DNA of 58,382 bases from a bacterium (GTDB taxonomy: Bacteria > SZUA-79 > Acidulodesulfobacterales > Acidulodesulfobacteraceae). Every line of letters starts with the position of its first letter. The first letter of the stretch is position 1. Location: contig JAJZJX010000004.1 of the NCBI GenBank assembly GCA_021850985.1, positions 1 to 58,382 of the forward strand. Direction: 5' to 3'. The notes below the pieces were generated by a model, which saw only the letters and a program-made list of their open reading frames with translations, made no database searches and was not told where the DNA came from. Made by a program: the position numbers and the translations under genes. Shown piece after piece: positions 51,127 through 58,382 of this stretch.

Positions 51127-52419
51127 CTAAAATATATTTTTTAAATTTATAATCTGCATTCTTTCTTTACCGATGGAAAGCATATTAATTTTCAATCCGG
51201 TAAGCTCTTCTATTCTTAAAATATATTTCTGGGCATTAACCGGAAGGTCTTTAAAATCTTTGATTTGCGATATGTCGCCGCTCCATCCTTCCGTTTCTTC
51301 ATAAAGCGGGACAGCTTTTTCATAGTCGGACGAAGAAAAAGGTAGATGATTAATTACGGAACCGTTCAGCATATAACCGGTACAAATTTTAATCTTCGGC
51401 AGACCCGATAAAACGTCCAGTTTCGTAACGACCATTCCGGTAATTCCGTTTAAACGCCCTGCTTCTTTAATTAAATTTACGTCAAACCAGCCGCATCTTC
51501 TCGGCCTTCCCGTAACGGAACCGAATTCTTCTCCTTTATCCCTGATGTTTTTGCCGTCGTCGCCTTTTAATTCCGTGGGAAAATAACCCTCTCCTACGCG
51601 GGTAGTATATGCTTTGGTAATACCTATAACTTCGTCGATTTTCGTCGGACCCAAACCTACGCCGGCAAGCGAAGATCCGCCTACGGTATTAGACGATGTA
51701 ACGTAAGGATAAGTACCGTGGTCGACGTCTAAAAAAGTACCTTGCGCGCCTTCCAGCATAACGTTAAGTCCCTGTTCCAATTTTTCGTTTATATATATGG
51801 AGGCATCTATCAGGAATTCCTTTATTTTTTTCCCGTAATTTAAATATTCTTCAATTAAATCGTCTGGATTAAATACGTCTTCCCCAAGAACGTTTTTAAA
51901 AAGATAATTTTTTTCTTTCAGGCTCAAAACTATTTTGTTATACAGCACGTCTCTGTTCAGCAGATCTACCGCACGTATTCCGAGTCTTGCAACTTTATCT
52001 TCATATGCCGGACCTATTCCTCTTCCGGTAGTGCCTATCATTCCGGCGCCCCGCAATCTTTCCCTTGCCGTATCTAATCTTTTATGATAAGGCATGATTA
52101 TATGCGATTTATAAGATATAAAAAATCTGTTCTTGATATTTATTCCCACGGTACTTAATTCTTTAAGCTCCTGGAAGAGGACGGACGGATCTATTACTAC
52201 GCCGTTTCCGAGAATACAGATTTTATCTTCGTTTAATATGCCGGAAGGCACTAATCTGAATACTAAGCTCAAATCGCCGCAAACTACAGTATGCCCTGCA
52301 TTATTTCCGCCCTGATAACGCGCTACTATATCTGCGTTTTTAGCAAGCAAATCGACTATTTTTCCTTTCCCTTCGTCTCCCCATTGAAGACCTACTACTA
52401 TAATATTTTTTTTTCTCAT
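51127..52419 (-). CDS. purA: Adenylosuccinate synthetase
   Basis: GTP-dependent first step from IMP to AMP (430 aa). GLQWGDEGKGKIVDLLA opens the protein; GGNNAGHTVV, TTGRGIGPAYEDK, the LEGAQGTFLDVDHGTYPYVTSS block and GRPRRCGWFD are all diagnostic. Full length. It lies 15 bases after hisZ, a common pairing. Confidence 0.97.
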   Translation of the reverse strand: MRKKNIIVVGLQWGDEGKGKIVDLLAKNADIVARYQGGNNAGHTVVCGDLSLVFRLVPSGILNEDKICILGNGVVIDPSVLFQELKELSTVGINIKNRFFISYKSHIIMPYHKRLDTARERLRGAGMIGTTGRGIGPAYEDKVARLGIRAVDLLNRDVLYNKIVLSLKEKNYLFKNVLGEDVFNPDDLIEEYLNYGKKIKEFLIDASIYINEKLEQGLNVMLEGAQGTFLDVDHGTYPYVTSSNTVGGSSLAGVGLGPTKIDEVIGITKAYTTRVGEGYFPTELKGDDGKNIRDKGEEFGSVTGRPRRCGWFDVNLIKEAGRLNGITGMVVTKLDVLSGLPKIKICTGYMLNGSVINHLPFSSSDYEKAVPLYEETEGWSGDISQIKDFKDLPVNAQKYILRIEELTGLKINMLSIGKERMQIINLKNIF

Positions 52420-52434
52420 ATTTTAAGTTATAAT

Positions 52435-53697
52435 TTATATATTTTCGGTATTTTTTTTAAGTTCCGATATATTTTTAAATTTTCTTTCTTTGCCTGAATT
52501 TATATCGCCGAGCAAAATATAGTCTTTCGTTATGTTTATAATTTTTTTTATTCTATTTTCCTTCATGTATTTTAAAGTATCCAAATATCCGTAGTCCATA
52601 AAATTAGTTTCGACGGCATACCCTTTTTTGCGCAAAAATAAAATAATTTCTACTTCGGATTTTTTGTCGTCCGTTTTATTGAAAATAAGAAAATCTCTAT
52701 TTTTGAATCCGCTTTGCGAAAAATCGCCGTATCTGCATAAAGTATCGAGATTGACCGCAAAACCGGCTCCTGCGCAATTCTCGCCGAACTTGCCGATTAA
52801 ATTGTTATATCTGCCGCCTCCGAAAATTTCGTAACCTACATGAGGCGCAAAACATTCAAATATCGTTCCGGTATAATAGTTTAACCCTCTAATTTCGCCA
52901 AGGTCTATTGTTATGTATTCTTCCAGCTTATAATATTTTATATACGAAAGTATCCGCTCGAGGGTTTCTAATGCTTCTTGCGACTTTTCGTCGGAAGCCA
53001 TTTTCCATGCTTTTTTTATAACGGATTTTTCGCCGAAAATAAACGGAAGCCCGCTGATAACTTCTTTCTTTTTTTGCGGTATAGAAACTCCTTCAAGAAA
53101 AACGTTTAAGCCAGAAGAATCCTTTCTTAAAATAAATTCTTCTATTTTTTCTCTTACGGCGTAATCTATGTCGGATACTATCCCTTTAAAAAATTCTACG
53201 TTTCCTATATCTACGCTGAAATCCTGAACCCCGAGCCGCTTTAAAGATTCAATGCCCATTATTATGAGTTCGGCATCGCTTTCCGGACTTACGGGTCCGA
53301 CTGATTCGACCCCTGCCTGCCATATTTCTCTTGGTCTGCCCAGAACAGGATCGAAATTCCTTAAAACAGGGCCGCAGTAAGAAAACTTATACGGCAGAGC
53401 GACCGAATTTTTTAAAGCCGAGCTTAACCTTGCTATCTGGGGAGTAAAATCGCTTCTCAACGACAGCATCTCCCCTGTGCTTATATCGGCAATTTTAAAA
53501 AGTTCGCGTGCTTTAGAACTCAACAAAAAAACGTCTAAAAAATCTATGCTCGGAGTTATAACTTTTCCGTAACCCCATTTAGAAAATTCTTCGAGAAGCG
53601 TATTTGCAACTCTGTCGATATTATCCGTTTCCGCTATTAAAAAATCTCTGGTTCCGGGGGGCGGCTGAGAAGAAAACGTTAGGTTTTTCGTGTTCAC
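52435..53697 (-). CDS. hisZ: ATP phosphoribosyltransferase regulatory subunit HisZ
   Basis: 420 residues of the HisRS-like HisZ family. PPGTRDFLIAETDNID, DFTPQIARL and a LNYYTGTIFECFAPH block match class II tRNA-synthetase folds, but the protein lacks a clear anticodon-binding domain and lies next to purA, as hisZ often does. The start is GTG in TAGTG, overlapping the serA stop by one base. A true histidyl-tRNA synthetase is the alternative. The use of HisZ implies a short-form HisG elsewhere. Confidence 0.85.
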   Translation of the reverse strand: MNTKNLTFSSQPPPGTRDFLIAETDNIDRVANTLLEEFSKWGYGKVITPSIDFLDVFLLSSKARELFKIADISTGEMLSLRSDFTPQIARLSSALKNSVALPYKFSYCGPVLRNFDPVLGRPREIWQAGVESVGPVSPESDAELIIMGIESLKRLGVQDFSVDIGNVEFFKGIVSDIDYAVREKIEEFILRKDSSGLNVFLEGVSIPQKKKEVISGLPFIFGEKSVIKKAWKMASDEKSQEALETLERILSYIKYYKLEEYITIDLGEIRGLNYYTGTIFECFAPHVGYEIFGGGRYNNLIGKFGENCAGAGFAVNLDTLCRYGDFSQSGFKNRDFLIFNKTDDKKSEVEIILFLRKKGYAVETNFMDYGYLDTLKYMKENRIKKIINITKDYILLGDINSGKERKFKNISELKKNTENI

Positions 53698-55274
53698 TAT
53701 AACTCTAAATATTTAGCTTCCGTTATATTAGGTTCGGATTTTAATTCGTTAATCACTTCGCCTTTAACTTCCGAATCAAGCTGTAAAATAGAAATGGCCT
53801 TATCCAAATGTCTTCCAAGGTGCATCCTTGCGATGTTAATATTATTTTTACCGAGTACTTTTCCTATAGATGCGATTACGCCGGGTTTATCCAGATTAAA
53901 AATAACTAAAATATGTCCTTCCGGAATAGCTTCTATTGAATAATCGTCCACTTTTACTATCCACGGATTTTTTTTGCCGAATATCGCTCCGGTTATAGAA
54001 AAAGTTTTAGCGTCGGTTTTGGCCGAAATAGATATGGTGCTCGTATAATCTAATGCCTGGTCGGATTTTGACTCTACAACGGATATACCCCTCGTCTTTG
54101 CAACCTCGACGGCATTAACATAGTTTATGTCTTCCCTAAGCACCGGATAAAGAACACCTTTTACGACGTTAGGCGTTATTGCGCTTATATTGTGCTTAGA
54201 AACTGCGCCGTTGTAATCTATTTTAATTTCAGTAATTCCGCCGGTTATAATATTGCCGAGCAGTTTACCTATTTTTTCGCCGAGATTAAGGTAAGGACCT
54301 ATAATATCAACCTCTTCTTTTGTTACGGACGGAACGTTAACGGCATTTTTTATAGTTCCGTTAATAAGATAGTCGGCAATTTGGTGGCATATTGCTACCG
54401 CAACGTTCGTCTGAGCTTCTTCGGTAGAAGCTCCGAGATGCGGAGTAGCGATAACGTTGTCTAAAGTTAAAAGGGGGTTGTTTACCGGCGGTTCTACTTC
54501 GAATACGTCTAAAGCGCACGCGGAAACCTTGCCGGATTTGAGAGCTTCGTATAAATCGGCTTCGTTTATTATGCCGCCTCTTGCAATATTGAGAAGTTTA
54601 ACTCCGTCTTTCATCTTGGCTATGGTTTCTTTATTTATCATGCCTTTAGTTTCTTTGACTAAAGGCGTATGAACGCTTATATAGTCTGACTTCGCATATA
54701 TTTCGTCTAAACCAACAAGATTTATTTCAAGTTCTTTTGCTTTTTCTTTAGATAATAGAGGGTCGTAGCCGATAGGGTTCATGCCGAAACACTTTGCGCG
54801 GGTATAAAGAACCTGTCCTATATTGCCCATTCCGATAATACCTAAGGTTTTTCCGTAAACTTCGGTACCTTGAAATTTGCTTTTTTCCCATTTACCTTCC
54901 TTTATAGAAAGAAAAGATTGCGGTATATAGCGGGACATAGCCATTAGCATGCCGAAAGTAAGTTCGGCCGTCGTTACCGTATTTCCGCCGGGCGTATTCA
55001 TAACGACTATTCCGGCGGCGGTAGCCGCGGCTTTATCTACGTTATCCAATCCGCTTCCGGCTCTTCCTATAACTTTTAATTTTTTAGCGGCTTCTATAAC
55101 GTCTTTTGTAAGTTTTGTCGCGCTTCTTATTACTATGCCGTCGTAATCTCCGATTATTTGTTTGAGTTCTTCCGGTTTTAATCCGGTTTTAACGTCAACC
55201 TGAATTTTGCCGGTTTTCGTTAATATGTCTACGCCTTCTTTTGAAAGTTTATCGCTTACGATAACTTTGAACAT
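53697..55274 (-). CDS. serA: D-3-phosphoglycerate dehydrogenase
   Basis: 525 residues, the long form. Catalytic domain with GRAGSGLDNVD and NTPGGNTVTTAEL; NAD fold LGIIGMGNIGQVLY; catalytic His region ATPHLGASTEEAQ. An intervening domain (about 320-450) is followed by a C-terminal ACT domain (HILVIFNLDKPGVIASIGKVLG) that usually senses serine. First enzyme of serine synthesis; the aminotransferase gene is immediately upstream. Confidence 0.96.
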   Translation of the reverse strand: MFKVIVSDKLSKEGVDILTKTGKIQVDVKTGLKPEELKQIIGDYDGIVIRSATKLTKDVIEAAKKLKVIGRAGSGLDNVDKAAATAAGIVVMNTPGGNTVTTAELTFGMLMAMSRYIPQSFLSIKEGKWEKSKFQGTEVYGKTLGIIGMGNIGQVLYTRAKCFGMNPIGYDPLLSKEKAKELEINLVGLDEIYAKSDYISVHTPLVKETKGMINKETIAKMKDGVKLLNIARGGIINEADLYEALKSGKVSACALDVFEVEPPVNNPLLTLDNVIATPHLGASTEEAQTNVAVAICHQIADYLINGTIKNAVNVPSVTKEEVDIIGPYLNLGEKIGKLLGNIITGGITEIKIDYNGAVSKHNISAITPNVVKGVLYPVLREDINYVNAVEVAKTRGISVVESKSDQALDYTSTISISAKTDAKTFSITGAIFGKKNPWIVKVDDYSIEAIPEGHILVIFNLDKPGVIASIGKVLGKNNINIARMHLGRHLDKAISILQLDSEVKGEVINELKSEPNITEAKYLEL

Positions 55275-55318
55275 ATTATTTATCTCCTATAAATAATTTG
55301 ATATCATACATTTTGATA

Positions 55319-55344
55319 CGGGACAGAATTGAATTCCGGCACCG
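55319..55344. repeat. Degenerate GGGACAGAATT palindrome between serA and the aminotransferase
   Basis: CGGGACAGAATTGAATTCCGGCACCG: the left arm is of the perfect type (GGGACAGAATT), the right arm of the degenerate type seen at 26687-26709. It looks like a decaying or recombinant copy. It lies just downstream of the aminotransferase stop. Confidence 0.7.
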
Positions 55345-55351
55345 TAGTTTA

Positions 55352-56494
55352 TTATTCTCCGAACAAAGCCTTTTGCGCGGCTTTAAGTCCGCTTCCTATT
55401 TCAAACTTATATCCTAATTCTTTTAATACCGCTTCTAATGCCGATATTGCAGTTATGACGTCAAAACATCCGGCATATCCCAGATGCGCTATTCTGAATA
55501 TTTTACCTTTTGCGGCATCCTGTCCGCCTGCTATTGTAATACCGTACTTTTCCCTTATAAGCTTAGTTATTTTGCCGGCGTCTATGCCTTCAGGCGCCCA
55601 AACGGCCGTTAGAGCGTTGGAAGGCTCGTCTATCGTATAAAGTTTTAATCCCATGGCCTGAACGGCAACTCTGACGGCATTTGCAAGATTTGCATGCCTT
55701 TTGAATACCTTTTCCAATCCTTCTTCCTTAATTTCTCTTAATATTTCCCTTAAGCCTACTATAAGCTGAACGTTAGGAGTGTAAGCATTCTGATTTTTTT
55801 CCAACGATTTTTTTTCTTTTTTAAAATTAAAATAGTACTTCGGCAGGGTCGATTTTTCTACGAAACTCCACGCTTTTTCGCTCAAAGAAGCAAAAGCGAG
55901 TCCCGGAGGCAGCATAAGGGCTTTCTGCGAACCGGTAACGACGACGTCTATTCCCCATTCGTCCTGCGGAATATTTGTTACTCCAAGCGCGGTAATCGCA
56001 TCCACGACGAGAATAGTATTCGGTCTTTTTTTAACGATATCGGCAATTTCTTTAACCGGATGATAGACGCCCGTGGACGTTTCGGATGCCTGTATGTAAA
56101 CGGCTTTTATTTCAGGGTCTTCGTTTAATGCATCTTCTATGGACTTCGGCGAAACGGTATGCCCCCACTCAACGTCTATAGCTTTTACGTTAACGGAATA
56201 CGCCTTGCATATATCGAACCATCTTTCTCCGAATTTTCCCCCTCTTACGGCAAGCGCATGGTCGCCTGCGGAAAGCAGATTCGTAACGCATCCTTCCATA
56301 GCGCCTGTTCCGCTTGAAGTAAAAATTAAAACTTCCTGTTTGGTCTGAAACAGGAATTTAAGATTATCCCTAACTTCCTGCAGAATAACGGAATATTCGG
56401 GAGCGCGGTGGTGAATTATAGGAAGAGACATATCGGCTAAAGCGCGTTCGGGCACCGGCGTAGGTCCGGGCGCCAATAAATACTTTTTTTGCAT
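55352..56494 (-). CDS. Class V aminotransferase (serine/alanine-glyoxylate type)
   Basis: 380-residue PLP enzyme. LLAPGPTPVPERALADMSLPI opens it; SSGTGAMEGCVTNLL binds the cofactor phosphate; the PLP lysine is in VVTGSQKALMLPPG; a C-terminal RIAHLGYAGCFD block completes the family pattern. Beside serA it probably supplies the serine-pathway aminotransferase step (in place of SerC) or serine-glyoxylate transfer. The family is certain, the exact substrate is inference from the neighbour. Confidence 0.88.
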   Translation of the reverse strand: MQKKYLLAPGPTPVPERALADMSLPIIHHRAPEYSVILQEVRDNLKFLFQTKQEVLIFTSSGTGAMEGCVTNLLSAGDHALAVRGGKFGERWFDICKAYSVNVKAIDVEWGHTVSPKSIEDALNEDPEIKAVYIQASETSTGVYHPVKEIADIVKKRPNTILVVDAITALGVTNIPQDEWGIDVVVTGSQKALMLPPGLAFASLSEKAWSFVEKSTLPKYYFNFKKEKKSLEKNQNAYTPNVQLIVGLREILREIKEEGLEKVFKRHANLANAVRVAVQAMGLKLYTIDEPSNALTAVWAPEGIDAGKITKLIREKYGITIAGGQDAAKGKIFRIAHLGYAGCFDVITAISALEAVLKELGYKFEIGSGLKAAQKALFGE

Positions 56495-56776
56495 TTTTAA
56501 ACCCCTTTAAATTAAGATATTAAAATTAATTTGAAAAAATTATAATTATAAATTAAATTTAAAACATTATATACTAAAACAAATTTAATAAAAAAAGTCA
56601 AGGATTTAATGTACTTTATACTTACGCATTTGAATTTTTTTCATAAAATTTTTTAAAAAATTTGACTTTTAGCTATGCAGGCATTATAATTTAAAATGTA
56701 TTTATTTGTTCGATTTTTTTTATCTATTTATATAATGTAGATATATGAGGTATAATTTTAACTTTAATTGAAAAAA
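56495..56776. other. AT-rich divergent promoter region
   Basis: 282 bases between the aminotransferase (minus) and transglycosylase (plus) genes. No gene is seen. It holds the plus-strand promoter at 56662-56690. A TTGACT and a separate TATAAT occur on the minus strand (around 56602 and 56566), but their spacing (about 24) is too long to make a promoter with confidence. Confidence 0.6.
56662..56690 (+). promoter_or_regulatory. Sigma-70-type promoter for the transglycosylase gene
   Basis: TTGACT, a 17-base spacer and a perfect TATAAT, giving a start about 80 bases upstream of the ATG at 56777. It is the best promoter match in the window. Confidence 0.65.
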
Positions 56777-58382
56777 ATGGAAAATATGCGCAGTATTTAT
56801 AAATTTGATAAAACCCGCTTTTCTATATTCACCGTTTTAATATTATTAACATTTTTTATTTTAGTCGTTCCTTCGTATGCCTCTAATCCCAGTAAAAAAA
56901 AATACAGCGGCAGCTTTTTGAACATTAGATTTACGACTACTAAGCTTAATCAAAATAAAATTAGCAGAAAAAAAGGCGACGCCCAAGTTGTTATTGTTTC
57001 TTCGGCAAATACAAACAACAGTTCGCAATACAATAAGGTATTTATAAAAAAAATAAAGCCGAAAAAACATGAAACCGCAAAAGAACCGGCAGTTGTTGCC
57101 GATGCATCTATTAATAAGAAGCATGTAAACGCTTCAAGCAGTCTGACAGCATCTGGACTCCTTGCAAAAAAAGGCGATTTTGCCAATTACCAAAAAAATA
57201 TGACCCATATATTTCCTATGATTATAAACAAGGAAATAATACATTACATTCATTATTATCAGACTACCGGAAGAGATTTTTTTAAATATGCTCTTTCAAG
57301 ATCGGAAAGATATATACCTATGATAAAAAAAATTTTCCAAAAAATAGGACTTCCTAACGATCTCGCTTATCTTGCAATGATTGAAAGCGGTTTTTCACCC
57401 ACCGCATATTCTTATGCAGGCGCCAGCGGTATGTGGCAGTTTATACCTTCTACCGGCAGAATATTCGGTCTGACTATAAATTGGTGGGTCGACGAAAGGA
57501 GAAACCCGGTAGAATCGACATATGCGGCGGCGGAATACTTAAAAGATTTATTTAACAAATTCGGCTCATGGTATCTTGCGGCTGCGGCTTATAACGCCGG
57601 AGAACTAACTATAGAAAGAGCATTATCGCTTGATCCCGGCGGTAATTTCTGGTCTATATCGCAGAACAAGCCTTATCTTTTACCAGGGCAGACAAGAAGA
57701 TACGTTCCTAAAATTATTGCTGCGGCAATTATTGCGAAAGATCCGGCTAACTTCGGATTCCATAATATTAATTATCAAAAACCTATTAAATTTAAACAAG
57801 TGAAAGTACCGTATTCGGTCAGTCTTTACGATTTAGCTAAATGCATTGGGATTTCGGAATATGAATTGCAGCAGATGAATCCCGAACTTTTAAGGAACGT
57901 CACGCCGCCGGACGACCCTGGATTTATGCTTAATATACCCGCAAGCGATTACGGTAAATTCTTAAAGAATTCCAAACATCTTAAAAGGTACGCGCTAAAA
58001 AAGCCGGCAATACAATATACGACTTATTCGAGGCCGGCAAATAATACCGTCTATACCGTAGAACCGGGAGATACGCTTATGGGAATCGCTTCAAAATACG
58101 GAGTATCTTTGTCTGCCATAGAAAGGTACAACGGACTTAACGGCTATTCCGTACTGAAAGTAGGAGAAAAAATAACTATACCCGGAATAAACGCGGCAAA
58201 TACAAATTACGCGGCAAATGCTTCTGGCTCTAATACCGTCTATACCGTAGAACCGGGAGATACGCTTATGGGAATCGCTTCAAAATACGGAGTATCTTTG
58301 TCTGCCATAGAAAGGTACAACGGACTTAACGGCTATTCCGTACTGAAAGTAGGAGAAAAAATAACTATACCCGGAATAAACG
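56777..58382 (+). CDS. mltD: MltD-like lytic transglycosylase with LysM repeats, 3'-truncated
   Basis: Open to the window end (535 residues visible). A signal segment spans about 14-36, then a Lys-rich low-complexity linker to about 130. The SLT domain has the catalytic Glu in AMIESGFSPTAYSYAGASGM, then WQFIPSTGRIFGL and LAAAAYNAGE, typical of MltD, which cuts peptidoglycan glycan strands. A degenerate LysM-like stretch (VPYSVSLYDLAKCIGISEYE) follows, then two LysM domains (VYTVEPGDTLMGIASKYGVS). These two are identical at DNA level (58042-58193 and 58231-58382). The first ATG fits the spacing to the promoter; the second Met, three codons on, is also possible. Confidence 0.92.
   Translation, partial: MENMRSIYKFDKTRFSIFTVLILLTFFILVVPSYASNPSKKKYSGSFLNIRFTTTKLNQNKISRKKGDAQVVIVSSANTNNSSQYNKVFIKKIKPKKHETAKEPAVVADASINKKHVNASSSLTASGLLAKKGDFANYQKNMTHIFPMIINKEIIHYIHYYQTTGRDFFKYALSRSERYIPMIKKIFQKIGLPNDLAYLAMIESGFSPTAYSYAGASGMWQFIPSTGRIFGLTINWWVDERRNPVESTYAAAEYLKDLFNKFGSWYLAAAAYNAGELTIERALSLDPGGNFWSISQNKPYLLPGQTRRYVPKIIAAAIIAKDPANFGFHNINYQKPIKFKQVKVPYSVSLYDLAKCIGISEYELQQMNPELLRNVTPPDDPGFMLNIPASDYGKFLKNSKHLKRYALKKPAIQYTTYSRPANNTVYTVEPGDTLMGIASKYGVSLSAIERYNGLNGYSVLKVGEKITIPGINAANTNYAANASGSNTVYTVEPGDTLMGIASKYGVSLSAIERYNGLNGYSVLKVGEKITIPGIN
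58042..58382 (+). repeat. Perfect direct repeat encoding LysM domains
   Basis: 152 bases (58042-58193) recur without a mismatch at 58231-58382, a period of 189 bases or 63 codons. The second copy is cut by the window end, so more copies may follow. The identical codon use shows recent duplication or gene conversion. Confidence 0.95.

Noticed and set aside
56560-56612. A minus-strand promoter for the aminotransferase gene
   Set aside because: TTGACT and TATAAT are present but about 24 bases apart, too far for a normal sigma-70 promoter.
56861-57186. Minus-strand frames at the start of the transglycosylase gene
   Set aside because: The plus frame has signal peptide, linker, SLT and LysM domains in one open frame; the minus frames are its shadow.

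Overview
The window is one AT-rich bacterial chromosome segment with dense operons, short spacers and mostly ATG starts. The gene set points to an anaerobic or facultatively anaerobic Gram-negative of a deltaproteobacterium-like lineage. The signs are a tripartite envelope exporter, NfnAB, a type E (HdrB-anchored) succinate/fumarate:quinone reductase, the MqnA menaquinone route, many [4Fe-4S] proteins, a cytoplasmic Mo/W-pterin oxidoreductase, and a P-type proton ATPase that would suit an acidic habitat. Placement near the acid-mine Sva0485/Acidulodesulfobacterales group is only a guess from gene content. No phage, integrase, transposase or CRISPR array was seen.

Layout. 1-4035: end of a TolC-like gene, then a MacA-like adaptor and a MacB-type ABC ATPase and permease. 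4337-7880: sulfur assimilation and thiolation (cysE, an Rrf2 regulator with three cysteines, a cysteine desulfurase, mnmA). 8288-11670: mtaB-like, rnc and der, overlapping end to end. 11688-16231 (minus): a phasin-like coiled coil, sdhE/sdhB/sdhA and moaC. 16261-20082 (minus): a family 5 solute-binding protein, argC, rpsI, rplM. 20191-24152 (minus): HPP membrane protein, CBS protein with an FNR/CRP-like site upstream, a polyferredoxin, dus, mobB. 24310-26643: H+-ATPase. 26744-37183 (minus): a 10 kb Mo/W cluster. It runs from an HdrB-like CCG protein, catalytic subunit, four-cluster Fe-S subunit and an ACT-like small protein, through a strong terminator, to MoeA-, MoaA-, QueD- and MobA-like genes, a ferredoxin, an FAD/NAD oxidoreductase and a small ORF. 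37445-40184: tRNA-Phe, tRNA-Leu, nfnB, nfnA, tRNA-Cys. 40256-43576 (minus): secreted and envelope proteins plus canonical queD. 43621-50251: orphan histidine kinase, mqnA, HAD phosphatase, galT, phosphodiesterase, ABC-2 permease. 50273-56494 (minus): methyltransferase, purA, hisZ, serA, class V aminotransferase. 56777 to the end: a lytic transglycosylase with LysM repeats, cut off by the window edge.

Two things stand out. First, in the Mo/W cluster several cofactor genes (MoaA-, QueD-, MoeA- and MobA-like) depart from the family at key motifs or carry extra sequence, and they lie next to a Mo/W enzyme paired with an HdrB-like subunit instead of a membrane anchor. This is the best candidate for an undescribed system. 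Second, the spacers hold several families of palindromic repeats, some nested inside each other and two read through into the C-termini of mnmA and mtaB. The HAD phosphatase after galT also has no standard start codon for its catalytic N-terminus, and a T TTT TTA slip site lies at the galT end in the right frame.
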